Positions 24,570-35,647 are shown, counted from the first letter of the stretch. The stretch is DNA of 64,000 bases from Chinchilla lanigera (GCF_000276665.1 NW_004955405.1:13873866-13937865); one strand, 5' to 3'. The notes: generated from the letters alone by a model not told the origin. Numbers and translations are program-made.

Positions 24570-25860
24570 GCTTATCCACTGAAAAAATGGCTTTTTCTGT
24601 GAAAAATATAATTTTTTCAAGTTCTAGAGTCACTTGTATTTACTTTTACTGGGAATTATTGAATGAATTGTAAATCTAGTAGAGAAAGGCTTTAATACAT
24701 AGATACTTAACTCCTCATGTCATAGGAAAGGAACTTCAGAAGTGGTCATTCAGATGTGATATTCATGACTCACAACTGATTAAGGAGATTTTCTTTCAAA
24801 ATGTGAAAAGAATGTTCTGTATTTCAGTTTTATAATTAGCTTCTCTACCAGTTATCTCACTAACTATAATTGCTGTCCACAAAGAATCAGTGTATCCCAA
24901 AGAGTCAAGATCATTTCCATTCAGTTTCTTCTATGAGATGAGTGTTGTGATTATGTATATGTGTATGAATGTGGGTGTAGTAGAACTCATTAGGATTACA
25001 TCACTCTTTTTTTTTCTAGAAAAAGCAATTGTTCCTTGCAGATGAAAATATTTGTTTTTTAAGTGAATTTCAGGTGGTCATGCCTATGATAAAGTAACTT
25101 CAAAATAGAAGTGAAAATAAATGGAGTTACTAGCACCTTCTTCCAAGGGTAGGCTATATTTTCCTTGGAATCCTCTCTCTGTATTAGTATGAGGTTCTAA
25201 TTAGGAAGAATTTGAGTGACTGTAAGACAAAGGAACTAGAACAATGGACACCATCGCAGTTGTGGTAAGGTCTGTTGAAATCAAATTTTCACTCCCCTAA
25301 TTTCTTCCAGTAATGTATCAACTCAAATTGTTACATTAAGATTTCTTACTCTTGCATGGCTATTTTCTTATGTGACCTCAGAAAAAAAGTGTTCTTGAAA
25401 TTACTGAAGGGGTGAATAATATTAGTGTAAAACTTCTACCCAGTAGATAAATCTAAATCTAGGGAAGTTAATATCTGAGAAACATCAAAAATCAAGAGCC
25501 ACATTAATTTTTATTATTGATTGTGTGAAGGAATTTTCAACTTTTTGGTTAATATTACCATTTGAAAAGTTATTTTGTATATTAATATAGCTGACTTTTG
25601 ACAATTTTCTGTAGCTAAATCTAAAAATGTGTATCAATTAGAAATAAATAATTATTTTGAAAGCAAGCAGGTGGCAAATTCCAAGTAGCATTCAAGTAGG
25701 AAATAAGCAAGTGAATGTTGCACAGAATTCTGAATAGTCTTTGAGTGGAACATCAGTGACCTCAAAATGTACATGAGAAATAAAAACTAGAGAAAAACTT
25801 TGAGAAGAAGTATTTTCCAAATTAAAACTGTTTTCTTGCATCAAACCTGAATTATTTTTG
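24570..25860. other. unassigned AT-rich sequence
   Basis: No supported feature was seen. Confidence 0.45.
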
Positions 25861-25865
25861 TCTTT

Positions 25866-25964
25866 TTTCCATTTGTTTTGTTTTGCTTCCAGTACCAGGA
25901 ATGGAACTCATGACCTTGTGCTTGTCAGGCAAGTGCTTTGCTGCTGAGCTAAATTCCCAGCCCC
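25866..25964 (-). mobile_element. ID SINE, antisense, older copy
   Basis: tttgttttgttttgcttcc leads into agtaccaggaatggaactca, gtgcttgtcaggcaagtgc and gctgagctaaattcccagcc. Most CpG positions are TpG or CpA, so it is older than the 8.4-kb copy. Confidence 0.9.
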
Positions 25965-26093
25965 TATTTTCTAGAATATAAGAGCTTCATATGGGTTTTG
26001 GAAGCTATGGCACTTAATGCTGATTTTTTATTTTTAGCCTAATGAAATTCTGCTACTATAAGAATTCACCTTACCATTCACAATAAACATTGT

Positions 26094-26448
26094 TGTTATG
26101 GTTTGTGTCTGGGTGTCCCCCCCAAAGCCTTATGCAGCCATGGGGCAGGCTTTTAGAGTTTGATTGATTGTGGGGGTGAGAGCTATACCTGCCCTGGGGT
26201 GGATAGTTGGCGTATGTAAGGGAGAGAAAGAGGGTACTTCTGGCCATTTCCTCCCTTGTGTGTGTTTGTTGCTTTGCTGTGTTCTGCCGCCCTCAGCTGT
26301 AGCTCTCTGCCATGTGCCACTCTGCCTTGTAATCTGCCAAGTATGGACTGAAACCTCCACAAACTGTAAGTGAAATAAACCTTTCCTTCCTTAATTTTAG
26401 GCATCAGGTATTTTGTCCCAGCAACGAGAGAAAAAGTAACCAAGACAG
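26094..26448 (+). repeat. left MaLR LTR
   Basis: TG start at 26094. The body contains ccatggggcaggcttttaga, a polyadenylation-like gaaataaacctttcc near 26371 and an end in gtaaccaagaca, followed at once by gaatttggtaccagagg, the start of MaLR internal sequence. This LTR layout is typical of ERVL-MaLR. MaLR elements are non-autonomous and carry no viral genes. Confidence 0.8.
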
Positions 26449-27629
26449 AATTTGGTACCAGAGGAGTGGGGTCGTTGCTGTGACTATATCTGACCATGTG
26501 GTTCAAGAGCCTTTGGAAATGGCTTGTGGGGAGAGTTTGGAAAGGTTTGGAGATGTCGCCTGAAAGAGAAGCACTAGAACGTCTTCGGCTATTCTGTTTG
26601 GGAGATTCTGGTCAGAGCTCAGAAGACCAGAAAGCTGACAGAAATCTTGCCAGTAAAGACTGGGTTTGGGAGGTTTCTGGGAAGAAGGACTGCATTGGTT
26701 GTTGGACTCCAGACAATGTGTGTTATGGTTTGGCAGAAAGTTTGTCTGCATTTTGCTCATGTCCAGAGACTTTGCCTAAGACTGAGATTAAGGGCGGCAG
26801 CAGACTGATTAATCTGGCAAAAGAAATTTCAAGGCAGTTGAATGTTNNNNNNNNNNNNNNNNNNNNNNNNNNNNNNNNNNNNNNNNNNNNNNNNNNNNNN
26901 NNNNNNNNNNNNNNNNNNNNNNNNNNNNNNNNNNNNNNNNNNNNNNNNNNNNNNNNNNNNNNNNNNNNNNNNNNNNNNNNNNNNNNNNNNNNNNNNNNNN
27001 NNNNNNNNNNNNNNNNNNNNNNNNNNNNNNNNNNNNNNNNNNNNNNNNNNNNNNNNNNNNNNNNNNNNNNNNNNNNNNNNNNNNNNNNNNNNNNNNNNNN
27101 NNNNNNNNNNNNNNNNNNNNNNNNNNNNNNNNNNNNNNNNNNNNNNNNNNNNNNNNNNNNNNNNNNNNNNNNNNNNNNNNNNNNNNNNNNNNNNNNATCC
27201 AGGCACTCGACCCCTGTGGCCAAGAGAGAGGAAAGCTTGGCTACTGCTCCACGTGGCAGCAGACCTTGGCATCATCCCCGTGGCCCTGGCTTTAAGTGCA
27301 TGGTGAATGCAGGAGTTCTGAGGTTTAAGAGGCTTCCACCCGGATTGCAGAAAGCCTGGGAGGCCAGGCAGTGTGTCCCTGAGAGGGCAATGTGTGAGGC
27401 TGTGAGTGTGAAGCAAAAGGTGCCCTGGAAACCTCAGAAGTTTAGAAGAGCCAGGACCATGGATCATCTAAGAAAAGCTGCAAGGAGGGAGCAAAGCAGG
27501 CCTAAGAGAGAAGCCATGGAAGCTGTAACCACTAGAAGTGCCATAGGGGTGGACTCATACAAGCCCTTTGGAGTTCACAGTGTGCCACAGATTGCTTCAG
27601 ATGCTGGTCATGGAATTACAGGACATAAT
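26449..27629 (+). mobile_element. MaLR internal region, interrupted by a gap
   Basis: Left of the gap: gaatttggtaccagaggagt, gtttgcagaaag-like and gtctgcattttgctcatgtc, then ctggcaaaagaaatttcaag, following the sense order of MaLR internal consensus as I remember it. Right of the gap, ggtttaagaggcttccaccc and gaagagccaggaccatgg are also in sense. A plus frame of 392 codons (26496-27674) includes 350 N and runs into the inverted LTR, so it is not evidence of a gene. Confidence 0.7.
26847..27196. other. assembly gap of 350 N
   Basis: A run of 350 N lies inside the MaLR internal region. The number is not the 100-N default, so it may be an estimated size. Frames crossing it have no meaning. Confidence 0.99.
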
Positions 27630-27984
27630 TCTGTCTTGGTTACTTTTCTCTTGTTGCTGGGACAAAATACCTGATGCCCAAAATTAAGGAAGGAAACGTT
27701 TATTTCGCTTACAGTTTGTGGAGGTTTTAGCCCGTACTTGCAGGTTACAAGGCAGAGTGGCACATGGCAGAGGGCTACAGCTGATGGTGGCAGAACACAG
27801 CCAAAGAAACAAGCACACACACAAGGGAGGAAATGGCCAGAAGCACCCTCTTGTCTCCCTTACATATGCAAATGATCCACCAAAGGGTGGGTGTAGCTCT
27901 CACCCCCATAATCAATCAAACTCTAAAAGCCTGCCCCATGGCTGCATGAGGCTTTGGGGAGACACCCAGACACAAACCATAACA
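27630..27984 (-). repeat. right MaLR LTR, inverted
   Basis: It starts with tcttggttacttttctcttg and ends with gacacaaaccataaca, the reverse complement of the left LTR. By eye about nine in ten positions agree. The internal sequence stops at about 27629 without a visible polypurine tract, which normally precedes the 3' LTR. Confidence 0.85.
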
Positions 27985-27990
27985 CATTGT

Positions 27991-29430
27991 GATGAGTTCT
28001 AAAATTAATTAATGTGTTTCTAGCCTATGTACATATTTCGAGAAAAATGAATGGTTTGTCTTGTAAGTGACATGCTCTAGTATATTTTTATTATTCATTT
28101 TTTACTATTGTAGTAAAATACAAAAACTGAATGAATATAACTATGTGTTTTTTCAATTTTATAGTTAGACTCAGGAATAAGAAATGGTTAAAGGGACAAT
28201 TTCAAAACAGTTGTTTCAGTGCAACCACTGTGAGAAATCTGGCTGGTGTTGATTTATAAGGATGATGAGATTAATGTACTCTGAGAGTAAAATAATGTGG
28301 TCTAGTAAGAACATTGCTCCTAAGCCAAAAGAGTAAAAACTTAAATATAGTAAGAATGTAAACCATCTGCTGTAGTATGCCCTTTATAATTCAGAATAAT
28401 TTCAGTGACTCAAATCCATATAGTCAGAGCAAATGCTTCATTTAGTGAAAAAGACACAAATATACACCCCTAACCACATTATGAGACGCACTTTCTGAGT
28501 TTATGAACTTTAATTTGTCAAATTGGTTCACATTCACCAACACACATATATGTACTAACAACTACATTTTGTTAAATGTGACCATGTACCATAGACGTTT
28601 TTCATTTTGTTCTCAGACTTTTAAAAATCTGATCCAGTAATCCTGGCTGCTCCATTGAGCTTGTCTGTTGGAAAGAAATCCATAATTTCCAGGTAAGGTA
28701 AGTAATAATGATGATTGTATGAAAATGTGATCTGTATATACAAATTTCATATTAATACAGTCTTCATTAATAAAATATTTTCAAATTATTTTTGATTTGT
28801 GTCATTCTTTATATTTTATAATGAGTATCTGAGCAATATTTCTGCATCTATGTTCTATATTAGATTAAATAATTTTATCTACACATAATGGAAAGCTAAG
28901 TTAAACTGTGTTTAAAAATAAGAAAATATAGGAACTCACACAATAAGCAGCAAAGATTTAAGCCAGGCTCCCACGACGCTTACTTTGGTTTCTAAATGTT
29001 CTGTAGAAAGCTGAGGTTAATTCTATCTCTGCTCTGCCACTGAAAACTAGATTTGTGTAGATTTGAAAACTAGATTTGCTCTTATGACAATGAAATATAT
29101 GCCAGCAGAAACCAAGAAGAAAAGTTTCTTTGTTCCCACCCAACACAAAAGGCTGAACTAACTCAATCATAAGTCCAAAGCAATTCTGAGTTGTAGATCA
29201 TTGGACCAGATTTGTTAAACTGGCTCATCTTCACTCTAAGCAGTAGGAAAGTTGAGGAAATTATGATGATTGACTGAGACTAATTATTTCATAGGGAATG
29301 TGTTATCGTAACTCAATCTTAATGGCTACTACAGACTGCTAAAAATGGTTTTAATAGCATGAAAATCAATCTTAGTAAAATGGTGTTAGAATTTTTAGGT
29401 ATATGAAAATTGTCAAAAATGTATATTAAA
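27991..29430. other. unassigned AT-rich sequence with a possible MIR scrap
   Basis: No gene was seen. At 29015-29045 the phrase attctatctctgctctgcca is MIR-like. Just after it gaaaactagatttg is present twice (29042-29055 and 29065-29078). Confidence 0.35.
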
Positions 29431-29431
29431 A

Positions 29432-29507
29432 TGTATATATAGAGAGACAGAGAGAGATTGAGAGAGAGAGGTTGAGAGAGAGAAAGAGGGAGAGAGAGAG
29501 GGAGAGC
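29432..29507. repeat. (AG)n-rich simple repeat
   Basis: Imperfect AG/GAGA purine sequence with a few gattg and ggttg interruptions. A minus-strand leucine/serine frame is its shadow. Confidence 0.93.
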
Positions 29508-29791
29508 AAGTCTAGCTGGACTTCTACTTACCATTTGACTATCGTCTTATGTAATTCTATTTAGCATCATTTTCTATTGCTAAACAAAACTGTAACTGTG
29601 CCCTAAGGAATCACCTCAACTCTTCAACCCTTGTCATCCTGGGTTATAGCTTTTATTAAGCAATTTAATGAAATATGAAACAATAGTAGAAATAGGTAAA
29701 ATAATTGAATTTCTTTGACAACCTAAATTACTCACACCATCGTTCACTGTGTTCTTTGTCTGAGCAGCCCAGCAGCATTGTAAACTTAGCT
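29508..29791. other. unassigned sequence
   Basis: Nothing beyond short AT-rich frames was seen. Confidence 0.4.
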
Positions 29792-29806
29792 CCAGTAAAG
29801 AAATTA

Positions 29807-29924
29807 TGACTCGTAGTTTTTTTGTTGTTGTTTTGTTTTGTTTTGTTTTGGTACTGGGAATCAAACTCAGGGCCTTGTGCTTGCCAGGCAGGTGCTTGTG
29901 CCATGGAGCTATATCCCAGGCCCC
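29807..29924 (-). mobile_element. ID SINE, antisense, with TSD
   Basis: A T/G-rich tail (ttttgttttgttttg) is followed by ggtactgggaatcaaactca, gtgcttgccaggcaggtgc and gccatggagctatatccc. The flanks ccagtaaagaaatta (29792-29806) and ccagtaaaaaaatta (29925-29939) differ at one base and look like the target-site duplication. Confidence 0.9.
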
Positions 29925-29925
29925 C

Positions 29926-30335
29926 CAGTAAAAAAATTAAAGGGAGGCAGTTTAATGAAAAGAAGACAGTTTATTTGTAAAGAGGAAAGGAAGGGGGAGA
30001 GGAGACAAGAGGGCTAGCTACTCTGATAAGAAAGAACAGGGTGGGCAGCTCCAGGAAGATGGAGGACCCATAGGTTCTTGTTTCTGAATACTTTTAGAGG
30101 GAGTCAAGGATCCTTCCTCCATCCTGGAACGTGCCCTGACTAGACTGGCTTCCAGGCACCTCCGCCTAAATTCATCCCTTTCAGTGATCTATGTATAGCA
30201 TTTTTCAGTCTGTTTGCTTGTCCTTAAACTACTTTTTAATGCCTTATCTCTGGCATAGGTAGTGGGTTTGCAAGGGAGTGCATTATTCATGCTTGGCTTA
30301 GAGTTAGTAAGGGGGTGTAAGGATATCTACTGAAC
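29926..30335 (-). mobile_element. candidate LTR, antisense
   Basis: On the minus strand a caaataaactgtcttc motif (aataaa signal) follows a pyrimidine-rich segment (the gaggaaaggaagggggagag on plus) and a moderately GC-rich body. This is the layout of U3-R of an LTR. TG/CA ends are not clear and no family can be named. The ID copy above is inserted at or in its edge. Confidence 0.35.
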
Positions 30336-31012
30336 TTTATAATGACTCAAAAATGAATAATATAGTATTCTGGAGTGAATAAACACACACATATGTATAA
30401 GTTAGCGCATAGGTGTGAATATACACTGGTAGACACTGAATAAGCATCTTCTCCAAAGTTAAGCAGCCTCCTCCCACCGCTTTGCACCTGCACTGGATCG
30501 GAGGTGGGGTGGCTTGCCATCTGTGCACGTAGCTTTCTCCACACTCTGCCTGACATCGTGCTCCCTCTGCTCTCATGTTGCAAGCCTCAAGTTTATTTGA
30601 TACCTTTATTTATCTGGTTTTTTTTTTCTCTCTTTTTCTATTCCTGTGTTTGACCTTCTTCTCCAGGGAATTTCTCTACTAAAGTTTGTTTCTAACTCCT
30701 TCTAGTTAGGATTAGCTAGACAATCTAATGAGCCTCTATTCTATTTTCTTCTCTACAGACTGTGCCCATACAATTTCTCCAGGTATCAATATACTCAAAC
30801 TAATATTAGCCATTGTTTACTGACATCTTACCTAGAGATAGGGTATGTTTACTTACATTAAGATTAACCCCATTGCTTTTTTTCATATTTTTGTCTATCA
30901 ATTTTATTATTTTACATCTTGACCTTCAATTTTGACATCTGAGTCTTTATCTAAGCATACATACGTGGGTACTCAAAAAATAGTGCATATTTAATTAAGA
31001 CATTTATCACAG
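30336..31012. other. unassigned sequence with a small GC-rich patch
   Basis: The stretch 30460-30590 is richer in G+C (ccgctttgcacctgcactgg), and two overlapping minus frames of 78-79 codons cover it. I recognise no product. The rest is AT-rich. Confidence 0.35.
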
Positions 31013-31382
31013 TGTCTCGGTTACTCTTCTTTCATTGCTAAGGCAAAATTCCAAGCCCCCAAAATTAAGGAAGGAAAGGTTGTTTAGCTTACAGTTTGTG
31101 GAGATTTCAGTTTATTATCAGTTGGCTGTAAGGCAGGGTGATATGGCACAGGGGCCTCTTCAAGGTGGCATAAAACAGCAAAAGCAGCAAGAGCAAAAAG
31201 GGGGAAGTGACAGCAAGCAACATCTTTCCCTCCCTTACACTGTGTGGAAACTACCTCCCCATGGCAGGTGTAGCTCTCACACCCATAATCCCAGCATTGG
31301 ATCATGGAGCAATCATAAACTCTAGAAGCCCGCCCAGCACTGCATGAGACTTTGGGGGGACCTCCAGACACAAACCATAGCA
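31013..31382 (-). mobile_element. solo MaLR LTR, antisense
   Basis: It starts tgtctcggttactcttc and ends gacacaaaccatagca, closely related in antisense to the LTRs at 26.1-28.0 kb (shared ccaaaattaaggaagg, gcttacagtttgtggag, caggtgtagctctcac and gactttggggggacc). No convincing flanking duplication was found. Confidence 0.85.
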
Positions 31383-31384
31383 TA

Positions 31385-32583
31385 CAACAAAAGATATATT
31401 GTCATGAACCCTCCTCACAATACTCCTGCTGACTGGAAGCATACTTATTCCATCATCCCTTGCTGAAGCTTTTCTAAAAGTCAAGGTTTAATCCAGAAAT
31501 GTGAGATCAAGCATTGTGTTTGTAACCCCTACACATCCTGTCTCTCCTAAAATGGATGCTTTAAGTAAGACAGCTACTTACAAAATTTATGAGCTTGCAA
31601 ATGAAGATCATCACATGATGATTTTACAAAAAGGTAAAAATATAACCCAATTTTTAAAAAAATTTCTGGAGGAAAATTTATGTATAACATTTACCAAATG
31701 TAAATTTGTAATTGAGTACATTCTGGTAAATCCATACTGGTGCAGTTATCAATATAATCTAGTGATAGATTTAGAATGTTCTCAACATCCCAAGAATTTC
31801 TCACTTCTTCACTTTGAATCCTCTGTTTCATTTCAAGAATATAAAAAATAAAAGTGAAGACACTAATTTAAAGAACCCAGTTTCTCTATTGTAGTCGTTT
31901 CAGAATGAGCTCTGAGAGCTTCGGTTTCCACAGGATTACTTCAGAAGGTTCGAAGAGTCAAAACTGCGTGCACAGGGAGGAGATACAGCACAGGGTACAG
32001 CACAGCAGAGAAAACCTTGAGCTGCAAGTGATTATTGCAGGATAAGATGTAGGAGTCCATTTGTTCTCTGTCAAGGGAAATATTACGGGAATTTATAAAA
32101 ATGCTAAACAATGCATTTCCTTTTGGAAGATGTAGGGTTTTTTATTTTAAAAATTAAAAAGAACTGACAAAACAACAATGAAGACAAAGTCAAAACAACA
32201 CAAAAACATCAAAAATGATACATGAGCTCAGGACAAAATGATAGAAATCCACAGTGTTTGCTATATTGCATGCTGTTATCTTCAACAAAGTTGCCCAGTC
32301 CATTAGACATAAGAATGTAACATTGATCAAACAAGCAAAGACAGTAACAAGTAAAAAAAAAACATTGGAAATGGTGCAGAGCTTCACCATACAAAATGGT
32401 AGTTCAACAATGGTTCTTCTCCTGCATATTGTTCTACATGCTTGAATTTGATAATTAGAGTGACTGATCTGAAAACGAAAGACGTAGTTATTTTATGAAA
32501 AATAGTATTTGGACTGTTCTCTAGTAGGCTTAGTACTAACACTTTAATAAATTGATAAATGTTTTGCAACAGAGTAAATATTG
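31385..32583. other. unassigned AT-rich sequence
   Basis: Open frames of 60-116 codons on both strands have no recognisable domain. No SINE or L1 signature was found. Confidence 0.4.
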
Positions 32584-32594
32584 ATAAATAATGA

Positions 32595-32675
32595 GGGCCA
32601 GGGATATAGCTCAGCAGCACAAGTGCCTCATGGGCAACTGCAAGGTCCTGAGTTTGATTCCTGATGCCTAAATAC
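32595..32675 (+). mobile_element. older ID SINE with TSD
   Basis: ggccagggatatagctcagc, then caaggtcctgagtttgattc. The duplication ataaataatga is found at 32584-32594 and 32676-32686. It uses the gatatagctcagcagcaca form, a second ID subfamily seen also at 33.4 and 51.1 kb. Confidence 0.88.
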
Positions 32676-32689
32676 ATAAATAATGAATG

Positions 32690-33410
32690 CTAACAAAACT
32701 TTTGGCTCTTTGGAAACACTTAAAATGGAGCACCACCGCTGTACTTCATGCTCTGTACCACCAATGCACCAAAGTAGAGGTTGAGGGATGCTATTTTTCA
32801 ACCTTTGCTCTTATAAAGGGTCTTGGTTCAGTCAGAGAGATTTAAATGCGTTCTTTGCAATTCTAAGACATAAAAGTACTGGAGTTAGGCTGATACCTCA
32901 AAATTCTAAGTAATGAACACTACTGGGAGCATAAATGTGGTCATATTGGATTAAACCTAGCCTGCAAGATACTGTTGGGGCCAGTAATACCTAGTATTTC
33001 CTGTGAAACATGTGTAAGCTATGAGGTAAGGAAATTTATTATAGCGAAATCTCAGATTCCATCACACAAGGATGACAGACAGATTGGGGAAGCATCTACA
33101 ATAAGAACGACAGCTGAGTAAAAATGACTTGGTTTTGTAAGTAGTTTTCAGACATAAAGATACATTACTTTAGACAAAAAACTGCAGTAAGAGGAGCCAA
33201 TAAAATTCCCACAAAATTACCTCTTGAGACTTTTGCTGATGGACAAAGCACACTTAATAAAAACTAGAAAAGCTAGGCTAAGGGAAAAAAAGTAGATCTC
33301 TCTTTAAAGGCACCAAAAAGTTAGTCCATAGGACTAATTGGATTAATACACCAAAGAGTGAAAACTCACACAGAAGTGAGATGTTATTATTTTCTAAATA
33401 AATTTACATA
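32690..33410. other. unassigned sequence
   Basis: No supported feature was seen. Confidence 0.4.
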
Positions 33411-33412
33411 TG

Positions 33413-33493
33413 AGCCAGGGATATAGCTCGGCAGCACAGCATCTGCCTGGCAAGTGCAAGGTCATGAGTTTGAGTCCCAGTACAGAAAAAAAA
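33413..33493 (+). mobile_element. older ID SINE
   Basis: gagccagggatatagctcgg, ctgcctggcaagtgcaaggt, catgagtttgagtcccagta and a short A tail. A target-site duplication is not evident. Confidence 0.88.
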
Positions 33494-34670
33494 ATTAAAA
33501 ATAGTTTTAAGTATGAGCATGAAATAGGTTTGTATTTCTCTAAAATAGGACCAATGAGATATAAATTGGAAACAAGAAGCCTACAATTCATGCTAAACTG
33601 AAATATTTCTTGAAATATGATAATTTTAAGGCAGGATACTCAAAGACTGAGTGAAGCCCTGAGAAAACAAAAGCAGGACTTTCAGCTGGATTTTAGAGCT
33701 GAATGGACCACCTAGAGCAAAGGATGAAACTAAGCCTGTCACACGCTTAGTTCACAGTCTTAGGAAGGCTATGTGATCTACAGATAAATTAGAGGTACAA
33801 AAGCCCTTGCAAATTCTTTAGTCAAATATTATTCCTTCAATTAAGGAAATTAGAGCATATTTTACCTTTCTGGCAGAGAAAAGCATAAACCCCTTATGAA
33901 GCTATTATTTAGACTTTATAATTTTCATAAACTATGATTGACATTCACAACAAAGTATGATACACATATAAGCGCAAACAGCAGGAAATAAATACAGATT
34001 ACAGAAGGAAATGTAATTGAATTAGTAGAAAAGAACTGTTTATTAAAGAAAGAAAAGATACTAAACTACACAAGAAAGGGTAACAATAATCAGCACTTTA
34101 TTGAATTTATACAAATAAATAAATGACATTTATGGCTAATAGACTAAATGATGTTAAAGCATCAAACTATTAGTTGAAGGCAGCTTAGGTACAAAAGATA
34201 GGATTAATGAAAAAGAAAAGAAGTCAGCAAAAATAGGCAAGCCTAAGATGTACAGAGAATAAAAAATAAATTATTTTAAATTGTAAGTGTAAGAAAAATT
34301 TTCAATATTGGCAATTAAACTCCCAGGAAAATAAGCAGTTGACTGCTGAAGATGAAAACAAAGACAAATTCACTAGACACAATAGAGTTAGAAAAGAAAT
34401 CAACTACTTTCCTGCTTTCCCCTTTTTTTCAGTTTGTTACAATTTCACTTAAAGAGATGAACAAATATTGGATTTGGACAAAATGTAAAGCCAGATCTGC
34501 TTAATACTTTAGTATGGGTTCCTAGGCATTCTTATACACTTTTAGAATTTGTGTTTACAGTTAATTCTTATTAGAGGAAAGTATTTGTTATTTAGGAAAT
34601 GGAGCAGAGTGGTTGATGTTCAATTAGAAACTGGAGAAGATTGCCACTGATACTTTTTAAAAATGACATC
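33494..34670. other. unassigned A-rich sequence
   Basis: The plus strand is A-rich from about 33900, which would suit decayed L1, but I could not match it to a specific part. Confidence 0.3.
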
Positions 34671-34676
34671 AGCAAG

Positions 34677-34716
<40 letters not shown>

Positions 34717-34726
34717 TGTGTGTGTG
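34677..34726. repeat. (TG)n microsatellite
   Basis: About 50 bp of TG with one gag interruption. It sits where the tail of the adjoining antisense SINE would be. Confidence 0.96.
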
Positions 34727-34795
34727 CTGGGGATCAAACCTAGGGCCTTGTGCATGATAGGTAAGCACTCTACCACTGAGCTACAGCCCCAGGCT
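34727..34795 (-). mobile_element. old ID SINE, antisense
   Basis: ctggggatcaaacctagggc, cttgtgcatgataggtaagc and taccactgagctacagcccc form a decayed antisense ID unit. Together with the TG run it interrupts the L1 that follows. Confidence 0.85.
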
Positions 34796-34950
34796 TCACA
34801 GATGAAGAAATATAAATAGCAAATAAATATATGTAAAAACTGTTCAACATTATTGCTCAATTGAGAGATGCAAATTAAAACAACACTGAGGTTTCTTCTT
34901 AGTCTACAAAGAATGGCTATCAACAAGAAATCAACCAATAACAAATGCTG
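34796..34950 (+). mobile_element. L1 ORF2 C-terminal region, part 1 (host L1)
   Basis: aactgttcaacattattgct, gagatgcaaattaaaacaac and caataacaaatgctg are L1 ORF2 wording in sense. The element resumes at 35648 after a nested insertion. It is decayed with no open reading frame. Confidence 0.8.
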
Positions 34951-35126
34951 TTTATGTCTCCCTGGTGTAGGAACCTGAAGAATAAGTAAAACTGAAAATG
35001 TACAATAGATGATAGAAAAGAGAAAGAAATTGCTCCAAGGAAGGAACAACTGGGATGAGGGAAAGAAGAAAAAAGAAAGAAGGAAGGCAAAATACAATTA
35101 TATCTATGAATAGCTGTGATAACTTT

Positions 35127-35207
35127 TTCATAGATAAATTATAATAATAACTCTTCATAGATAAATTATAATAATAACTTTTCATAGATAAATTATATCT
35201 ATGAATT
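35127..35207. repeat. 27-bp tandem repeat in L1 3' UTR
   Basis: Units of ttcatagataaattataata plus ataact follow each other twice, with a third partial unit ending in ttatatctatgaat. Two neighbouring minus-strand peptide repeats (MKSYYYNLS) are shadows. Confidence 0.8.
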
Positions 35208-35262
35208 GCTGATGTCTGATGGTATATTGAAAGGAACAGTCAATGCTTAATTTTTTTATGTT

Positions 35263-35540
35263 CTGACCAATTTTCCATGCTTATATCTGGTAATCTGAGC
35301 AACTGATTTGAAGACAACAATATGCAATAGAACAATTGGTGAATTTCTATCATCTTGTCCAGTCAAACTCTGTATTATCTCTAATGTTTTATCTAATAAT
35401 TGTTATCTTATTCTCTTCAATGCTTTGAACAATCTTCCATTCTTACATCTGGTAATCTGAGCAATGTAGTTGAGGATAGCAATATGTAATATAACAACCA
35501 CTGTTAATTCTTACTATTTTGTCTTGAAACCCTGCATCAC
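35263..35540. repeat. diverged tandem duplication in L1 3' UTR
   Basis: The segment around 35263-35373 (tctggtaatctgagcaact ... aatatgcaatag ... atcttgtccag) is repeated with changes at about 35421-35540 (tctggtaatctgagcaatg ... aatatgtaatat ... ttttgtcttga). Roughly 155 bp separate the two starts. Confidence 0.7.
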
Positions 35541-35647
35541 TGTAAATGTCCTTGCTTCGGTTTGTTTATGTTTGTGACACTGGTATGCTGCTATTTGTTC
35601 TTTTTCTTTTTTCTCATTTACTACTCTCTTTAAAATGTAAATAAGAA

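Larger units (their letters stand above)
26094..27984 (+). mobile_element. MaLR-type element with inverted terminal LTRs, 6-bp TSD
   Basis: The unit begins with tgttatggtttgtgtctggg and ends with its reverse complement (cagacacaaaccataaca). Left LTR, internal region and right LTR are listed separately. The right LTR is inverted, so both outer ends are the U3-side TG end. The 6 bp cattgt lie directly outside on both sides (26088-26093 and 27985-27990). A normal LTR retrotransposon has direct LTRs. A single insertion of an already inverted molecule would explain this; a second LTR inserting next to a truncated element would need the flank match to be chance. Confidence 0.75.
34951..35647 (+). 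mobile_element. nested L1 3' end inserted in the host L1
   Basis: The insert begins tttatgtctccctggtgtag, the start of the same 3' UTR that the host L1 shows at 36060 (attgtctccttggtgtgaga), and ends in a short A tail (aaataagaaaaa). The host phrase aaatgctg is duplicated across it (34943-34950 and 35648-35655). The insert contains a 27-bp tandem repeat and a diverged internal duplication listed separately. Confidence 0.75.

Noticed and set aside
26496..27674. 392-codon plus open frame
   Set aside because: It includes 350 N residues translated as X, lies in non-coding MaLR internal sequence and runs into an inverted LTR.
26094..27984. DNA transposon with long terminal inverted repeats
   Set aside because: The terminal repeats also occur as single LTR-like copies (31.0 kb) and the left one is followed by MaLR internal wording, so an LTR-element origin is more likely, though the structure is transposon-like.
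34669..35097. 142-codon minus open frame
   Set aside because: Antisense shadow of L1, an ID SINE and a TG microsatellite.
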